This document shows positions 6,498 to 14,525 of a DNA stretch of 39,870 nucleotides, piece by piece. The translations under genes and the position numbers were made by a program. The notes beneath the pieces were generated by a model. It had not been told where the DNA came from, did not search any database, and saw only the letters and a list, made by a program, of their open reading frames with translations. The stretch is taken from assembly GCF_016862555.1 (NCBI RefSeq), contig NZ_BONE01000072.1, positions 1 to 39,870 of the forward strand. Direction: 5' to 3'. This DNA is from Asanoa siamensis (GTDB taxonomy: Bacteria; Actinomycetota; Actinomycetes; Mycobacteriales; Micromonosporaceae). Position 1 is the first letter of the stretch, and every line of letters starts with the position of its first letter.

Positions 6498-8219
6498 TCA
6501 CGCGGCGCGGCGCCGCCGGGCCACCAGGACCGCGCCGACCGCGAAGCCGATCGTGACCGCCAGCGTCACGCCGAACATGGTGTAGGTGACCGGATCCCGC
6601 AGGATCGCGTCGTCGGGATTGGCCACCGGGTCGGCGGAGACGATGACGGCACCGCAGAGCAGGGTCAGCACGCCCATGACGGCGGCCAGCACGATCAGCA
6701 CGACGAGGCCGGCGGTGGTCGCCGGGCCGCGCTTCGCCGCCGGCGACGCGCTCGTGATGGTCTGGCCCGCGGACGGCTGCGGGATCGCCGAGGGCTCGCG
6801 CGCGGGCTGCCAGACCAGGCTGCCCGGCGGCACGCTCGCGTCGAGGCGGGCGATCTGGTCCGGCGGCACGGCGTAGAGCGTGGGCTCGACCCGCACCGCG
6901 ATCCCGTCGAGGCCGATCAGGTGGCGGCCGCCGTCGGGCCAGGCCAGGGCGACCGCGCACTCCGCGTAGCGGACCGTGACCTGGTGGGTCCCGTCGACGA
7001 GGCTGACGCCTTCGGCGCCGATGACGAGCCCGAGCCGGTCGTTCTGCCGGGAGCCGTAGCTACGCCCGTCGACCGCCGAGGTCGAGAACGTCGGCGCGGG
7101 CCGGTAGCCGGCCCACTCCGCGTCGAGGCCGTCGGGCACGAGCAGCAGCCCGGCGGCCGTCGCCTCCACCGCGACCGCCCGCACGTCGTCGGCGGTCACG
7201 GCGCGGATCTCGTCGAGGAGCTGCTCCCCGGGCTGGTTGGGCTGGCCGGTCAGCGCGTTCATCGCGGCGCCCGGGAGCCGGGCCGCGTCGCGCTCCTCGT
7301 GCCGCAGCGCCTCCTCCGCCTTGGTGCGCACGCTGGCGATGTCGGCCTGGTCGATCCGGCCCACGCGGAGCTTGGCCAGCAGGTCGACGAAGCCGCCGAG
7401 CACGGCGTCCTGCTTGTCGGGCAGCGCGTCGGCCAGCGCGGTCACGGTCGCGAACCCGTCGCCGCGCGGGTCGTACGACGTGCTGGCCACATAGGAGTAG
7501 CCGCCGTCCTGGCGCAGGCTGCGGTACATCTCCCGCTCCAGCACCGCCGAGAACACCTGCGCGGCCGCGCTGCGGCGGACCACCGTGTCGTACACGACGC
7601 CGTTGACCCGGTCGCTGAAGTACGCCGGTGTCGTGGGCAGCGCCGAGGAGGGCCGCGGCACCGGCCGGCGGACGCCCTCCGGGAGGTGCAGCCGCAGGCC
7701 GGCGGGCACCCGGTCGGAGGCGATCCAGAGCACCGCGTTCTGCCGGGTGAACCAGGTCGCGGCCCAGCGGCGCAGGTCGTCGGGGGTGAGCCGGGGCAGG
7801 CCCATCTCCTCGTAGCTGACCAGGCCGTAGCCCTGCGCGCCGTACCGCCAGAGGGGCAGCGAGTCGTTGACGCCCCGCTTGCGACCGGCGGCCTCCGTAC
7901 GCAGGATGCCCTTCTCCATCTCCAACCGCGCCATCGGCAGGTTGGCCAGGGCCGCGCAGACCCCGTTCAGGTAGCGCGCGATGTCGTCGGGCGAGCCCTG
8001 CATGTGGAAGTGGGTGACGACCGAGCCGGTCGCGCCGTTGTAGTGGTAGTCGCTCAACCCGTTGTGGTGCAGGGCGAGATGCTCCAGCAGGTGCGTGATG
8101 CCGGCCGTGGCCAGCGTCTCGTCGGCCCGGCCCACGCGGAAGGTCAGGCCGGCCACGAGCGGGCCGCTCTTGCGCGCCAGGAGGGTCTGTACCCCGTCGA
8201 CCTCTGTTTCGCGGATCAC
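6498..8219 (-). CDS. M16-family metallopeptidase with C-terminal membrane anchor
   Basis: This 573-aa protein belongs to the pitrilysin/insulinase (M16) family. The inverted zinc motif H-L-L-E-H is at residues 43-47, and a downstream acidic ligand is likely Glu102 or Glu109 in EMEKGILRTE. A second M16-type half follows (VLEREMYRSLRQDGGYSYVASTSYDPRG, with the R/Y pair typical of the substrate-binding half). After ~residue 370 the similarity ends; a proline/serine linker leads to two hydrophobic helices (about 490-515 and 540-562) and an RRRR end, so the enzyme is membrane-tethered. The start is a GTG that overlaps the stop of the upstream gene as GTGA, implying translational coupling. The single polypeptide with both halves plus membrane anchor is unusual for M16 enzymes. 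Confidence 0.8.
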   Translation of the reverse strand: MIRETEVDGVQTLLARKSGPLVAGLTFRVGRADETLATAGITHLLEHLALHHNGLSDYHYNGATGSVVTHFHMQGSPDDIARYLNGVCAALANLPMARLEMEKGILRTEAAGRKRGVNDSLPLWRYGAQGYGLVSYEEMGLPRLTPDDLRRWAATWFTRQNAVLWIASDRVPAGLRLHLPEGVRRPVPRPSSALPTTPAYFSDRVNGVVYDTVVRRSAAAQVFSAVLEREMYRSLRQDGGYSYVASTSYDPRGDGFATVTALADALPDKQDAVLGGFVDLLAKLRVGRIDQADIASVRTKAEEALRHEERDAARLPGAAMNALTGQPNQPGEQLLDEIRAVTADDVRAVAVEATAAGLLLVPDGLDAEWAGYRPAPTFSTSAVDGRSYGSRQNDRLGLVIGAEGVSLVDGTHQVTVRYAECAVALAWPDGGRHLIGLDGIAVRVEPTLYAVPPDQIARLDASVPPGSLVWQPAREPSAIPQPSAGQTITSASPAAKRGPATTAGLVVLIVLAAVMGVLTLLCGAVIVSADPVANPDDAILRDPVTYTMFGVTLAVTIGFAVGAVLVARRRRAA

Positions 8220-9193
8220 CGGCTGAACCCTCTCTGGAACGCGCGCCGGCGGTGGGCGACGAACTCGGCGTGCTCGTCGCCGAGGTACCGCCAGCTGTCG
8301 TCGTCGGCGTAGTTGCCGGCCCGGAGCAGCGCGTTGAAGTGCGCGGCCGCCGCGGCGTGGTTCTCGGCCAGGCTGAAGGCCATCGCGAACGCGCTGTGCC
8401 CCGTGACCCAGCCGGGCGACGGCCGGGCGGCCGGGTTGAACACGGAGTGCTCGGCCGCCCAGCGCAGCTCACCCTGGACGTCGTGGCGTGCCAGGTACGC
8501 GGCGGCCGCCGGGCCGCCCTCGTCGCGGTCGATCAACAACCAGTGCTCGATGTGCGCCAGCGCGACCGCGACACCGTTCGGGGACCCGGGCGGCGACGCC
8601 TTCACGCACTCGACGGCGAAGCCGTGCATGGCCTCGTACGATCCGCTCCACTTCGGACAGAGTTGCTGCACCATGGCTTCCTGGGCCGGGAGGAAGTGCG
8701 GCGCGACGTGGTCGTACCGGCGGCGCGCCTCGGCCTGGCCCAGGCTCAGCCCGCGCGCGATGTCGAGCCGCAGCTTCCACGCGGTGGCCTGGCCCGGGTC
8801 CCGCGCCGTCACCTCGATCAGCGTCTGCTCCGCGCGGTGCAGGTGCTCCGAGAACGCCTTCCACTGCTCGCGGCTGACGTCCTTGCCCCAGGAGCCGGTG
8901 CGGATGTCCCAGCCGTCGGTGATCAGCCGGCTCGCCAGCAGCGTGCCGGCCAGCACCGAGGTCGGCTCCGCGGCGGCGACGTCCTCGAGGAAGTACCGCT
9001 CCGCGGCGTTCGCGACCTTGCCGATCGCGTGGTGGCGCACGTCCGGGTCCGTCAGCCGCGCGAAGCCGGCGTCGACCGCGCGCCAGTCGCCCGCCTTCGC
9101 GGCGTCGGCCAACATCCGCGGCTCGGAATAGCCCGCGTACGGGTCGAAAATGGGCGCGGGTAAGGCGGCGGGGGCAGACACAGGCGGGAGCAT
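8216..9193 (-). CDS. conserved helical (TPR-like) protein of unknown function
   Basis: The 325-aa product is predicted to be soluble and almost entirely alpha-helical, with repeated Ala/Leu-rich hairpins such as AKAGDWRAVDAGFARLTDP, HLHRAEQTLIEVTARDPGQATAWKLRLDIARGLSLGQAEARR and FSLAENHAAAAAHFNALLRAGNYA that resemble tetratricopeptide or SEL1-like repeats. I do not recognise a named family and see no catalytic motif. Start: ATG at 9193 (MLPPVSAP); longer in-frame starts would overlap the esterase stop codon. Its stop overlaps the GTG of the M16 peptidase (GTGA), so the two proteins are probably made in fixed ratio and may work as a complex, for instance presenting substrates to the membrane-bound protease (inference). 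Confidence 0.65.
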   Translation of the reverse strand: MLPPVSAPAALPAPIFDPYAGYSEPRMLADAAKAGDWRAVDAGFARLTDPDVRHHAIGKVANAAERYFLEDVAAAEPTSVLAGTLLASRLITDGWDIRTGSWGKDVSREQWKAFSEHLHRAEQTLIEVTARDPGQATAWKLRLDIARGLSLGQAEARRRYDHVAPHFLPAQEAMVQQLCPKWSGSYEAMHGFAVECVKASPPGSPNGVAVALAHIEHWLLIDRDEGGPAAAAYLARHDVQGELRWAAEHSVFNPAARPSPGWVTGHSAFAMAFSLAENHAAAAAHFNALLRAGNYADDDSWRYLGDEHAEFVAHRRRAFQRGFSR

Positions 9194-9243
9194 ACGACAG
9201 GCGTACGCCCTCGATGGTCCGCCGATTGGATGATCTTGAGCGG

Positions 9244-10497
9244 CTACCTCTCCTGCCGGGCCATCCACTGCCAGATGTGGGTGCCGTCGATGCTCGGGTC
9301 GTTGCGGGCCACGTAGATCCAGGACCAGTGGCCCGGGAACCGGTGGCCGTTCCAGACCACGTTGTCGTAGAGGGTGAGCAGCGAACCCGGGATGAGCTCG
9401 TGGGCGTGCACGGTGTTGGGCAGCGGCGGCACCGTCGTGTCGTCGAGCGACGTGACGAGCCAGGTCGGCGTCCGGATCGACGCGAGCTCGGCGTCGGTCA
9501 CCATCGTCGGGCCGCCGGGCTGCAGGGACGTGACGACACCGCAGACGGGTACGGAGGCCGCGAACAGGTCCGGGTACGTCGCGGTCAGCTTCAGGCTCAG
9601 GTAGCCACCGTTGCTGCAGCCGGCGACGTAGATCCGGTCGCGGTCGACCGCGTGGCGGCGGGCCAGGTCGTGCACCAGCTCCCGGATCAGCGGCGCGAAC
9701 CGCGGGCCGTCCTCGAGCCAGAACGAGGTGCTCTGCGGTGCCACCACGTACGCGCCGCCGAAGACGCGCTGCGCCTCCCGCGTGGCGAAGCCCAGCGCGC
9801 CGCGGTTGGCCCGCAGGGTCGTCTCGTTGTCGTAGTAGCCGTCGGGCAGGGACGCGCCCTCTCCCCCGCCGTGCAGCCAGACGACCAGCGGGCGCCGGCC
9901 GCGGCCGGAGCTCGGCGCGAACAGCCGGTACTTCATGCCGGAGGCGGAGGTTCCGTAGCGGAACGCGTCGACCTCCGGGTTGACCAGCCGGCCCTGGACG
10001 AACCGCTCGACGGTGACCGGGCCGCGGCCGCGTACGACGAGCGGTGCGTGCTGGGTGATGGTGTAGACGAGGTCGAGCCGGACGTTGCGGCCCCGGCTGA
10101 GGATGTAGCCGAGGGTGCCGCCGCCCGTCTGGCCCTCGGCGTGGCTCAGCTCGAGCACGATGTCGCCACGCCGGTCGAGCCGGGCGGCGGTCACGGTGCG
10201 GTCGAGGTCGTACTCGCTGAAGATCTGGTCGCCGGGCGCGATGGGAATCGGGCTGGTGGCCTTGGCGTGCACGCCGAACGTGCCGGTGGTCAGGCTGGCG
10301 GGGTCGATCCGGCCGAGCCGCGCGGTGTCGAGGGTGACCGAGGTGACCTGCTCACCGCCGTCGAGCACCTCGGCGTCGAGCGTGAACCGCACGGTCGTGG
10401 CGCCACCGGCCGCAGCGGCGGATGCGGCGGCGGGCGCGGCGATACCGGCTGCGGCGCCCGCACCGGCGGCCAGGAGGGAACGACGGCTGATCGGCAT
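9244..10497 (-). CDS. Tat-exported PHB-depolymerase-like esterase
   Basis: A 417-aa secreted esterase. It starts with a twin-arginine signal (MPISRRSLLAAGAG, then an Ala-rich stretch). Residues ~33-175 form a beta-rich N-terminal domain like the Ig-like module seen in some bacterial esterases. The catalytic alpha/beta-hydrolase domain follows: oxyanion motif LHGGGEG, nucleophile elbow GCSNGG (the CxSxGG type typical of PHB depolymerase/feruloyl-esterase-like enzymes), acid in SLDDTTVP and histidine in NGHRFPGHWSW. The natural ester substrate is not deducible. The ATG at 10497 has an AAGGAG site at 10504-10509. A promoter must lie in the 65-bp gap to the next upstream gene, which contains an imperfect inverted repeat (GATAG...CTATC, 10511-10539). 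Confidence 0.82.
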   Translation of the reverse strand: MPISRRSLLAAGAGAAAGIAAPAAASAAAAGGATTVRFTLDAEVLDGGEQVTSVTLDTARLGRIDPASLTTGTFGVHAKATSPIPIAPGDQIFSEYDLDRTVTAARLDRRGDIVLELSHAEGQTGGGTLGYILSRGRNVRLDLVYTITQHAPLVVRGRGPVTVERFVQGRLVNPEVDAFRYGTSASGMKYRLFAPSSGRGRRPLVVWLHGGGEGASLPDGYYDNETTLRANRGALGFATREAQRVFGGAYVVAPQSTSFWLEDGPRFAPLIRELVHDLARRHAVDRDRIYVAGCSNGGYLSLKLTATYPDLFAASVPVCGVVTSLQPGGPTMVTDAELASIRTPTWLVTSLDDTTVPPLPNTVHAHELIPGSLLTLYDNVVWNGHRFPGHWSWIYVARNDPSIDGTHIWQWMARQER

Positions 10498-10562
10498 GTC
10501 GTACTCCTTCGATAGTCATCGCTGTGATGATTGTCTATCACAAGGAGGTTCCCGCCGGATCC

Positions 10563-11798
10563 TCAACCGCGGGCGGACGCTTCGACGATGTCCGCGATCG
10601 CCCGCAGCGGGTCGTACCGCGCCATCTCCCGCGCCATCGTGCCCGCCTGGGCGCGGTAGCCGGGGTCGAACAGCACCTTGCGCACGGCCGCCGAGACCTC
10701 GGAGTCCGCCGGGCGGCCGGTGCCCAGGTCCAGGCCGGTGCCGCTCCATGCGACGCGGGCGGCGACCTCCGGCTTGTCCTCGCTGGCGCCGGCGACCACC
10801 AGCGGGACACCGTGGTGCAGCGCGGTCTGGACGCCGCCGTAGCCGCCGTTGGTGACGAGGACGGCGGCGTGCGGCAGCAGGCGGTCGAAGGGTACGTAAC
10901 CGGCCAGCCGCACGTTCGCCGGCACCACGCCGCCGAGCTCCCGGCGCACCACCTCCGGCCCGTCCGGGCGGGCGGTGGCCGCCACCACGAGCACGTCGAG
11001 GTCGGCGAGCGCCCGCACGGTCGGGACCACCAGTTCGGTCAGGTCGGTGTTGGCGACCGTGCCCTGGGTGACGACCACGACCGGGCGCCCGTCCGACAGC
11101 TCGGGCCACCACGACGGCTCCGCGAACTCGCCGCCGCGCGTCGGCGGCAGCGCTCCGACGAACCGGAGGTGAGCCGGCAGGTCGTCCCGGGGGTACTCGA
11201 AGCTCGGCACCGTGAGCTGGAGGTAGTGATCGGTGCGTTGGAAGGGCGCGTCGAACAGGAAGTCGGTCAGGCGTACGCCCAGCGACGCGAGGGTCGTCTC
11301 GCCGAACTTCTGCAGGCCGGCGAAGGCCTGGCGGGCTTCGGCGTCGTCGCCGCCACCGAGCAGCAGCGGGATGGCGCCCAGCGTCACGAGCGTCGGCCGG
11401 TGCTCCCGGGCCGTGTGCAGGCTGAGCACGGGTATCGACCAGAACCCGAGCTCACCGATCACCACGTCGGCGGGGAACTCGGCCCGCAGCGACCGCAGGC
11501 CGCACATCTGCGCGGGCAACTGGCCCAGGAAGAAGTTCTCGAAGTCGAACGAGAGCTGGGCCGGGCCGGGCGGCAGCGCCGCCCGCTCCGGGAAGAGGGT
11601 GCCCAGCTGCCCGTCGTCGACGTCGGCCTGCGGCGGCAGCGGCCGGAACCGGGCACCGGTCGCCCGGGCCCGCTCCGCGAACCGCGAACCCGTGTAGACG
11701 ACGACCTCGTGGCCACGTCGGACCAGATCCCCGGCGACGGTGAGGACCGGGCTCACGTGCCCCTCGAACGGGGTCGCCCCCACGATGACCTTCGCCAT
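10563..11798 (-). CDS. MGT-type glycosyltransferase (GT1 fold)
   Basis: This 411-aa enzyme has the GT-B fold of macrolide-type (MGT) glycosyltransferases. The N-terminal Rossmann domain starts KVIVGATPFEGHVSPVLTVAGDLVRRGHEV, with the GHV-P motif that positions the acceptor base. The C-terminal donor domain contains VVVVTQGTVANTDL and the nucleotide-sugar loop LVTNGGYGGVQTALHHGVPLVV, which has Asn where many relatives have His. It should transfer a sugar from an NDP- or UDP-donor to a small hydrophobic acceptor. Two ATGs are possible; the second (11798) lies 7 bases from a strong GAGGAGGG site, whereas the first (11804) is too close. It is the last gene of the HD-reductase-glycosyltransferase operon, starting 13 bp after the reductase stop. 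Confidence 0.85.
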   Translation of the reverse strand: MAKVIVGATPFEGHVSPVLTVAGDLVRRGHEVVVYTGSRFAERARATGARFRPLPPQADVDDGQLGTLFPERAALPPGPAQLSFDFENFFLGQLPAQMCGLRSLRAEFPADVVIGELGFWSIPVLSLHTAREHRPTLVTLGAIPLLLGGGDDAEARQAFAGLQKFGETTLASLGVRLTDFLFDAPFQRTDHYLQLTVPSFEYPRDDLPAHLRFVGALPPTRGGEFAEPSWWPELSDGRPVVVVTQGTVANTDLTELVVPTVRALADLDVLVVAATARPDGPEVVRRELGGVVPANVRLAGYVPFDRLLPHAAVLVTNGGYGGVQTALHHGVPLVVAGASEDKPEVAARVAWSGTGLDLGTGRPADSEVSAAVRKVLFDPGYRAQAGTMAREMARYDPLRAIADIVEASARG

Positions 11799-11811
11799 CC
11801 TCATACCCTCC

Positions 11812-12735
11812 TCAGTGGACGTCCGCGACCTGGATGATCGTCTTGCCGGGTGTCCGGCGGCGGCGGGCGAACGCGTCGACCGTCTCGGACAGCGGCCGCA
11901 CGTCCCCCACGATCGGCTCGAGCCGCCCCGCGCGGACGCGCTCGGCGAGGTCCGCCAGGCGGGCGCGGTCGGGTTCGACGACGAAGAAGACCGCGCGCCC
12001 GTCCTCGGGTCGCACGGTCGGCGGCTCGGCGATGGTGACGACCGTGCCGCCGGCGCGGACGAGCCTGGTCGACCGCGCGAGGATCTCCCCGCCGATGACG
12101 TCGAACACCACGTCGACGCCGCCGACGTCCGCGAGGTCGCCGGCGGCGAGGTCGACGAACTCGTGCGCGCCGAGACCGCGCACGACGTCACGGTCGCCGG
12201 CCCGCCCGGTGCCGATCACCCGGGCGCCCACGTCGCGGGCGAGCTGGACGGCGATCGAGCCGACGCCGCCCGCGGCACCGTGCACGAGGACCGTCTGGCC
12301 GGTCGTCAGGTGCCCGTGGTCGAACAGCCCCTCCCAGGCGGTCAGCCCGGAGATGGGCAGCGCGGCGGCCACCGTGTGGTCGACGTCGGCCGCGAGCGGC
12401 GCGAGGTTGCGCGCCTCCACCGCCGTGTACTCGGCCAGGGATCCGTTGCGGGCCCAGTCCGTGAGCCCGAACACGCGCTGGCCCACGCTCAGGCCGGTCG
12501 TCCCGTACCCGAGCTCCGCCACCGTCCCGGACAGCTCGTGCCCGGGGATCGTCGGCGTCCGGTCGTGGCCGGCGCGGTCGGTCCAGGTGGCCGGCCACGA
12601 CAGCTCTCCAGGCGTGAAACCCGCCGCGTGTACGCGCACGATGACGTCGTTCTCGGCGGCGTGCGGATACGGCATGTCGGTCAGGGTGAGGCCGCCGACG
12701 CCGGCCTCGCGGTCTCGTACCGTGATCGCTCGCAT
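11812..12735 (-). CDS. zinc-independent medium-chain dehydrogenase/quinone oxidoreductase
   Basis: The 307-aa product is a medium-chain dehydrogenase/reductase of the quinone-oxidoreductase branch. The N-terminal GroES-like half contains IPGHELSGTVAELG and VGQRVFGLTDW; the NAD(P)-binding Rossmann motif is VHGAAGGVGSIAVQLA (GAAGGVG at 153-159). The structural and catalytic cysteine ligands of zinc alcohol dehydrogenases are absent, so it is probably an NADPH-dependent reductase of enones or quinones. It starts with ATG at 12735, with an AAGGGACGG-type ribosome binding site, 16 bp after the HD gene, and is followed closely by the glycosyltransferase; the three form an operon. Confidence 0.88.
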   Translation of the reverse strand: MRAITVRDREAGVGGLTLTDMPYPHAAENDVIVRVHAAGFTPGELSWPATWTDRAGHDRTPTIPGHELSGTVAELGYGTTGLSVGQRVFGLTDWARNGSLAEYTAVEARNLAPLAADVDHTVAAALPISGLTAWEGLFDHGHLTTGQTVLVHGAAGGVGSIAVQLARDVGARVIGTGRAGDRDVVRGLGAHEFVDLAAGDLADVGGVDVVFDVIGGEILARSTRLVRAGGTVVTIAEPPTVRPEDGRAVFFVVEPDRARLADLAERVRAGRLEPIVGDVRPLSETVDAFARRRRTPGKTIIQVADVH

Positions 12736-12751
12736 GGTCCGTCCCTTCGTC

Positions 12752-13390
12752 TCAGCTCGGCCAGGGCGCCCCGAGGATCCGCTGGACCGTCGTGGCCCGG
12801 CGGAAGTCCGGGACGAGGTGCTCGAGGATGTCGGCGTTCACCGTCCCGTTGGTGGTCTCGGGGCGCCCGCGCAGCCCGTCGACATGGGCCTGCAGGAACT
12901 CGTTCTTGAAGTCCCCCCGCGGGTACGCGGCCACGATCTCGTCGACCCGGCCGCGGTCGAACCCGTCGAGCCCGAGGCCGAGCACGTCGGTCAGGATGCC
13001 GAGCTGCGTGGTCGCGATCTCGGGACCCATGCGGTGCGGGATGCCCGGCGTGGTGTGCAGGGCGATCGCCAGCCAGACCTTCTCGACGGCGCCCTCGTCG
13101 AAGCCCCGCTCCAGCAGGAAGGCCCGCGCGTGGTCGGCGCCGTCGACCTCGAAGCGCTGCTCGACGGCGGAGAACGGGGTTAGGAGACCCGAGTCGTGGA
13201 AGATCGCCGCCAGGTAGTTCAGCTCCGGGTCGGGCTGCAGGCCGAGGTTGCGCGCGTGCAGCAGGCCGAACACGAAGACCCGCCGCGAGTGCCGGTACAG
13301 GACGGGGCTCATGGTCTTCTCGACGAGCCTGTCCGCTTCCGCGACGGCTGTGGTCTCGGGAATCTCCACGCCCGCGATGACGTCCGGCAT
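12752..13390 (-). CDS. HD-domain protein, cyanamide-hydratase-like
   Basis: A 212-aa single-domain HD protein. Metal ligands are visible as His34 in LYRHSRRVFVFG and the His65-Asp66 pair in AAIFHDSGLL, with a further His near WLAIALHTTPGIP. The arrangement RHSRRVFxFG followed by an FHD motif resembles the cyanamide-hydratase-like HD family rather than the larger nucleotide phosphohydrolases, but the true substrate is uncertain. The ATG at 13390 has a GGAGGG site at suitable distance. It is the first gene of an operon with a reductase and a glycosyltransferase, and is divergent from a GlxA-type regulator that probably controls the operon. Confidence 0.75.
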   Translation of the reverse strand: MPDVIAGVEIPETTAVAEADRLVEKTMSPVLYRHSRRVFVFGLLHARNLGLQPDPELNYLAAIFHDSGLLTPFSAVEQRFEVDGADHARAFLLERGFDEGAVEKVWLAIALHTTPGIPHRMGPEIATTQLGILTDVLGLGLDGFDRGRVDEIVAAYPRGDFKNEFLQAHVDGLRGRPETTNGTVNADILEHLVPDFRRATTVQRILGAPWPS

Positions 13391-13486
13391 GACCCTCCGG
13401 CTTTCCGTGCGGTGATCCGCTTCCGATCCCCATGCTGCCCGCGGACGACGGCGCGACGCCGCCTTTCGCCTGCCAGGAGTCACCCG

Positions 13487-13526
13487 TATCCAGACAACGG
13501 CCGCGCTGTCCGATAACGCTGTGTTA
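13487..13526. promoter_or_regulatory. inverted repeats in the HD operon / GlxA-regulator gap
   Basis: The 146-bp divergent gap contains two symmetric elements near the regulator: a TATC-x2-GACA ... TGTC-x-GATA arrangement spanning 13487-13515, and TAAC-N5-GTTA at 13514-13526, ending 10 bp before the GTG start. They are candidates for the GlxA-type regulator's own binding sites. Confidence 0.45.
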
Positions 13527-13536
13527 CCAATGAACG

Positions 13537-14505
13537 GTGCCCGCGCCCCACCGCATCGCGATCCTGGTGTACGACGGGGTGACGCTGCTCGACGTGGCCG
13601 GCCCCGCGGAGGTCTTCAAGGAAGCGACCCGCCTCGGCGCCGCGTACGAGACGGTGCTGGTGTCACCGACGGGCGCCGACGTCACCTCGAACCTGGGGAT
13701 CCGCGTCGCGGTCGACGGCGCGGTGTCGTCGACACCATTCGACACGTTCCTGGTGGCCGGCTCGGACATCTACCCGCGCACGCCCGTCCCCGCCGACCTG
13801 GCGGACGCCGCCCGGAAACCGGCGCCCGCGGCGGGCCGGATCGCGTCGGTCTGCACGGGCGCGTTCGTCCTCGCCGCCGCGGGCCTGCTGGACGGCAAGC
13901 GGGCGACGACGCACTGGCAGGTCACCCACGAGCTCGCGGCCCGCTGCCCGACCTGCCAGGTCGACCCGGACGCGATCTACGTACGCGACGGGAACACGTA
14001 CACCTCGGCGGGTGTGACCGCGGGCATCGACCTGGCGCTGGCGCTGGTCGAGGAGGACCACGGCCCGGACCTGGCCCGCGCGGTGGCCCGGTCGCTGGTG
14101 GTCTACATGCAGCGCGCGGGCGGGCAGTCGCAGTTCTCGGCGCCGCTGCAGGGACCACCGCCGCGCTCGCCGACGCTGCGCACGATCACGGACCTGGTGA
14201 CGGCGAACCCGCGGGCCGCGCACTCGCTGGGCGACCTCGCGAAGCACCTCAACGTGAGCACGCGCCAGCTGTCCCGCCTGTTCCACGACGAGCTCGCGAC
14301 GACACCGGCGCGCTACGTGGAGAACATCCGCTTCGACATGGCGCGGGCGCTGCTCGACCAGGGCCACACGGCGACACAGGCGGCGACGATGGCGGGGTTC
14401 CCGAGCTACGAGAGCATGCGCCGGGTCTTCGCCCGCGAACTGAAGATCACCCCCACGGCCTACCAACGCCGCTTCAGCACCACCCGTCGGCCGACCCCGG
14501 CCTAG
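13537..14505 (+). CDS. GlxA-family (DJ-1/PfpI + AraC) transcriptional regulator
   Basis: A 322-aa regulator with two domains. Residues 5-185 are a DJ-1/PfpI-like sensor (IAILVYDGVTLLDVAGPAEVF, nucleophile-elbow-type Cys106 in SVCTGAFVLAAAGLLDGK, then RATTHW). Residues ~215-315 are an AraC/XylS double helix-turn-helix (LGDLAKHLNVSTRQLSRLFHDEL and TATQAATMAGFPSYESMRRVFAREL, ending in the family-typical TPTAYQRRF). Such regulators sense small metabolites, often nitrogen or redox related, and activate neighbouring genes. The GTG start at 13537 gives the canonical MPAPHRIAILVYDG N-terminus. Probable target: the divergent HD-reductase-glycosyltransferase operon, and perhaps the aldo/keto reductase 20 bp downstream. 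Confidence 0.88.
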   Translation: MPAPHRIAILVYDGVTLLDVAGPAEVFKEATRLGAAYETVLVSPTGADVTSNLGIRVAVDGAVSSTPFDTFLVAGSDIYPRTPVPADLADAARKPAPAAGRIASVCTGAFVLAAAGLLDGKRATTHWQVTHELAARCPTCQVDPDAIYVRDGNTYTSAGVTAGIDLALALVEEDHGPDLARAVARSLVVYMQRAGGQSQFSAPLQGPPPRSPTLRTITDLVTANPRAAHSLGDLAKHLNVSTRQLSRLFHDELATTPARYVENIRFDMARALLDQGHTATQAATMAGFPSYESMRRVFARELKITPTAYQRRFSTTRRPTPA

Positions 14506-14525
14506 GAGGTGACTATGTTCGTCCG

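Noticed and set aside
4579-6585. Long plus-strand open frame antisense to the sialidase-like gene
   Set aside because: It is Arg/Gly/His-rich, lacks any domain and mirrors the codon bias of the real minus-strand gene, which has clear Asp-boxes.
13521-14525. In-frame upstream extension of the aldo/keto reductase
   Set aside because: It overlaps the GlxA-type regulator in another frame and has shadow composition; the reductase similarity begins at 14526.
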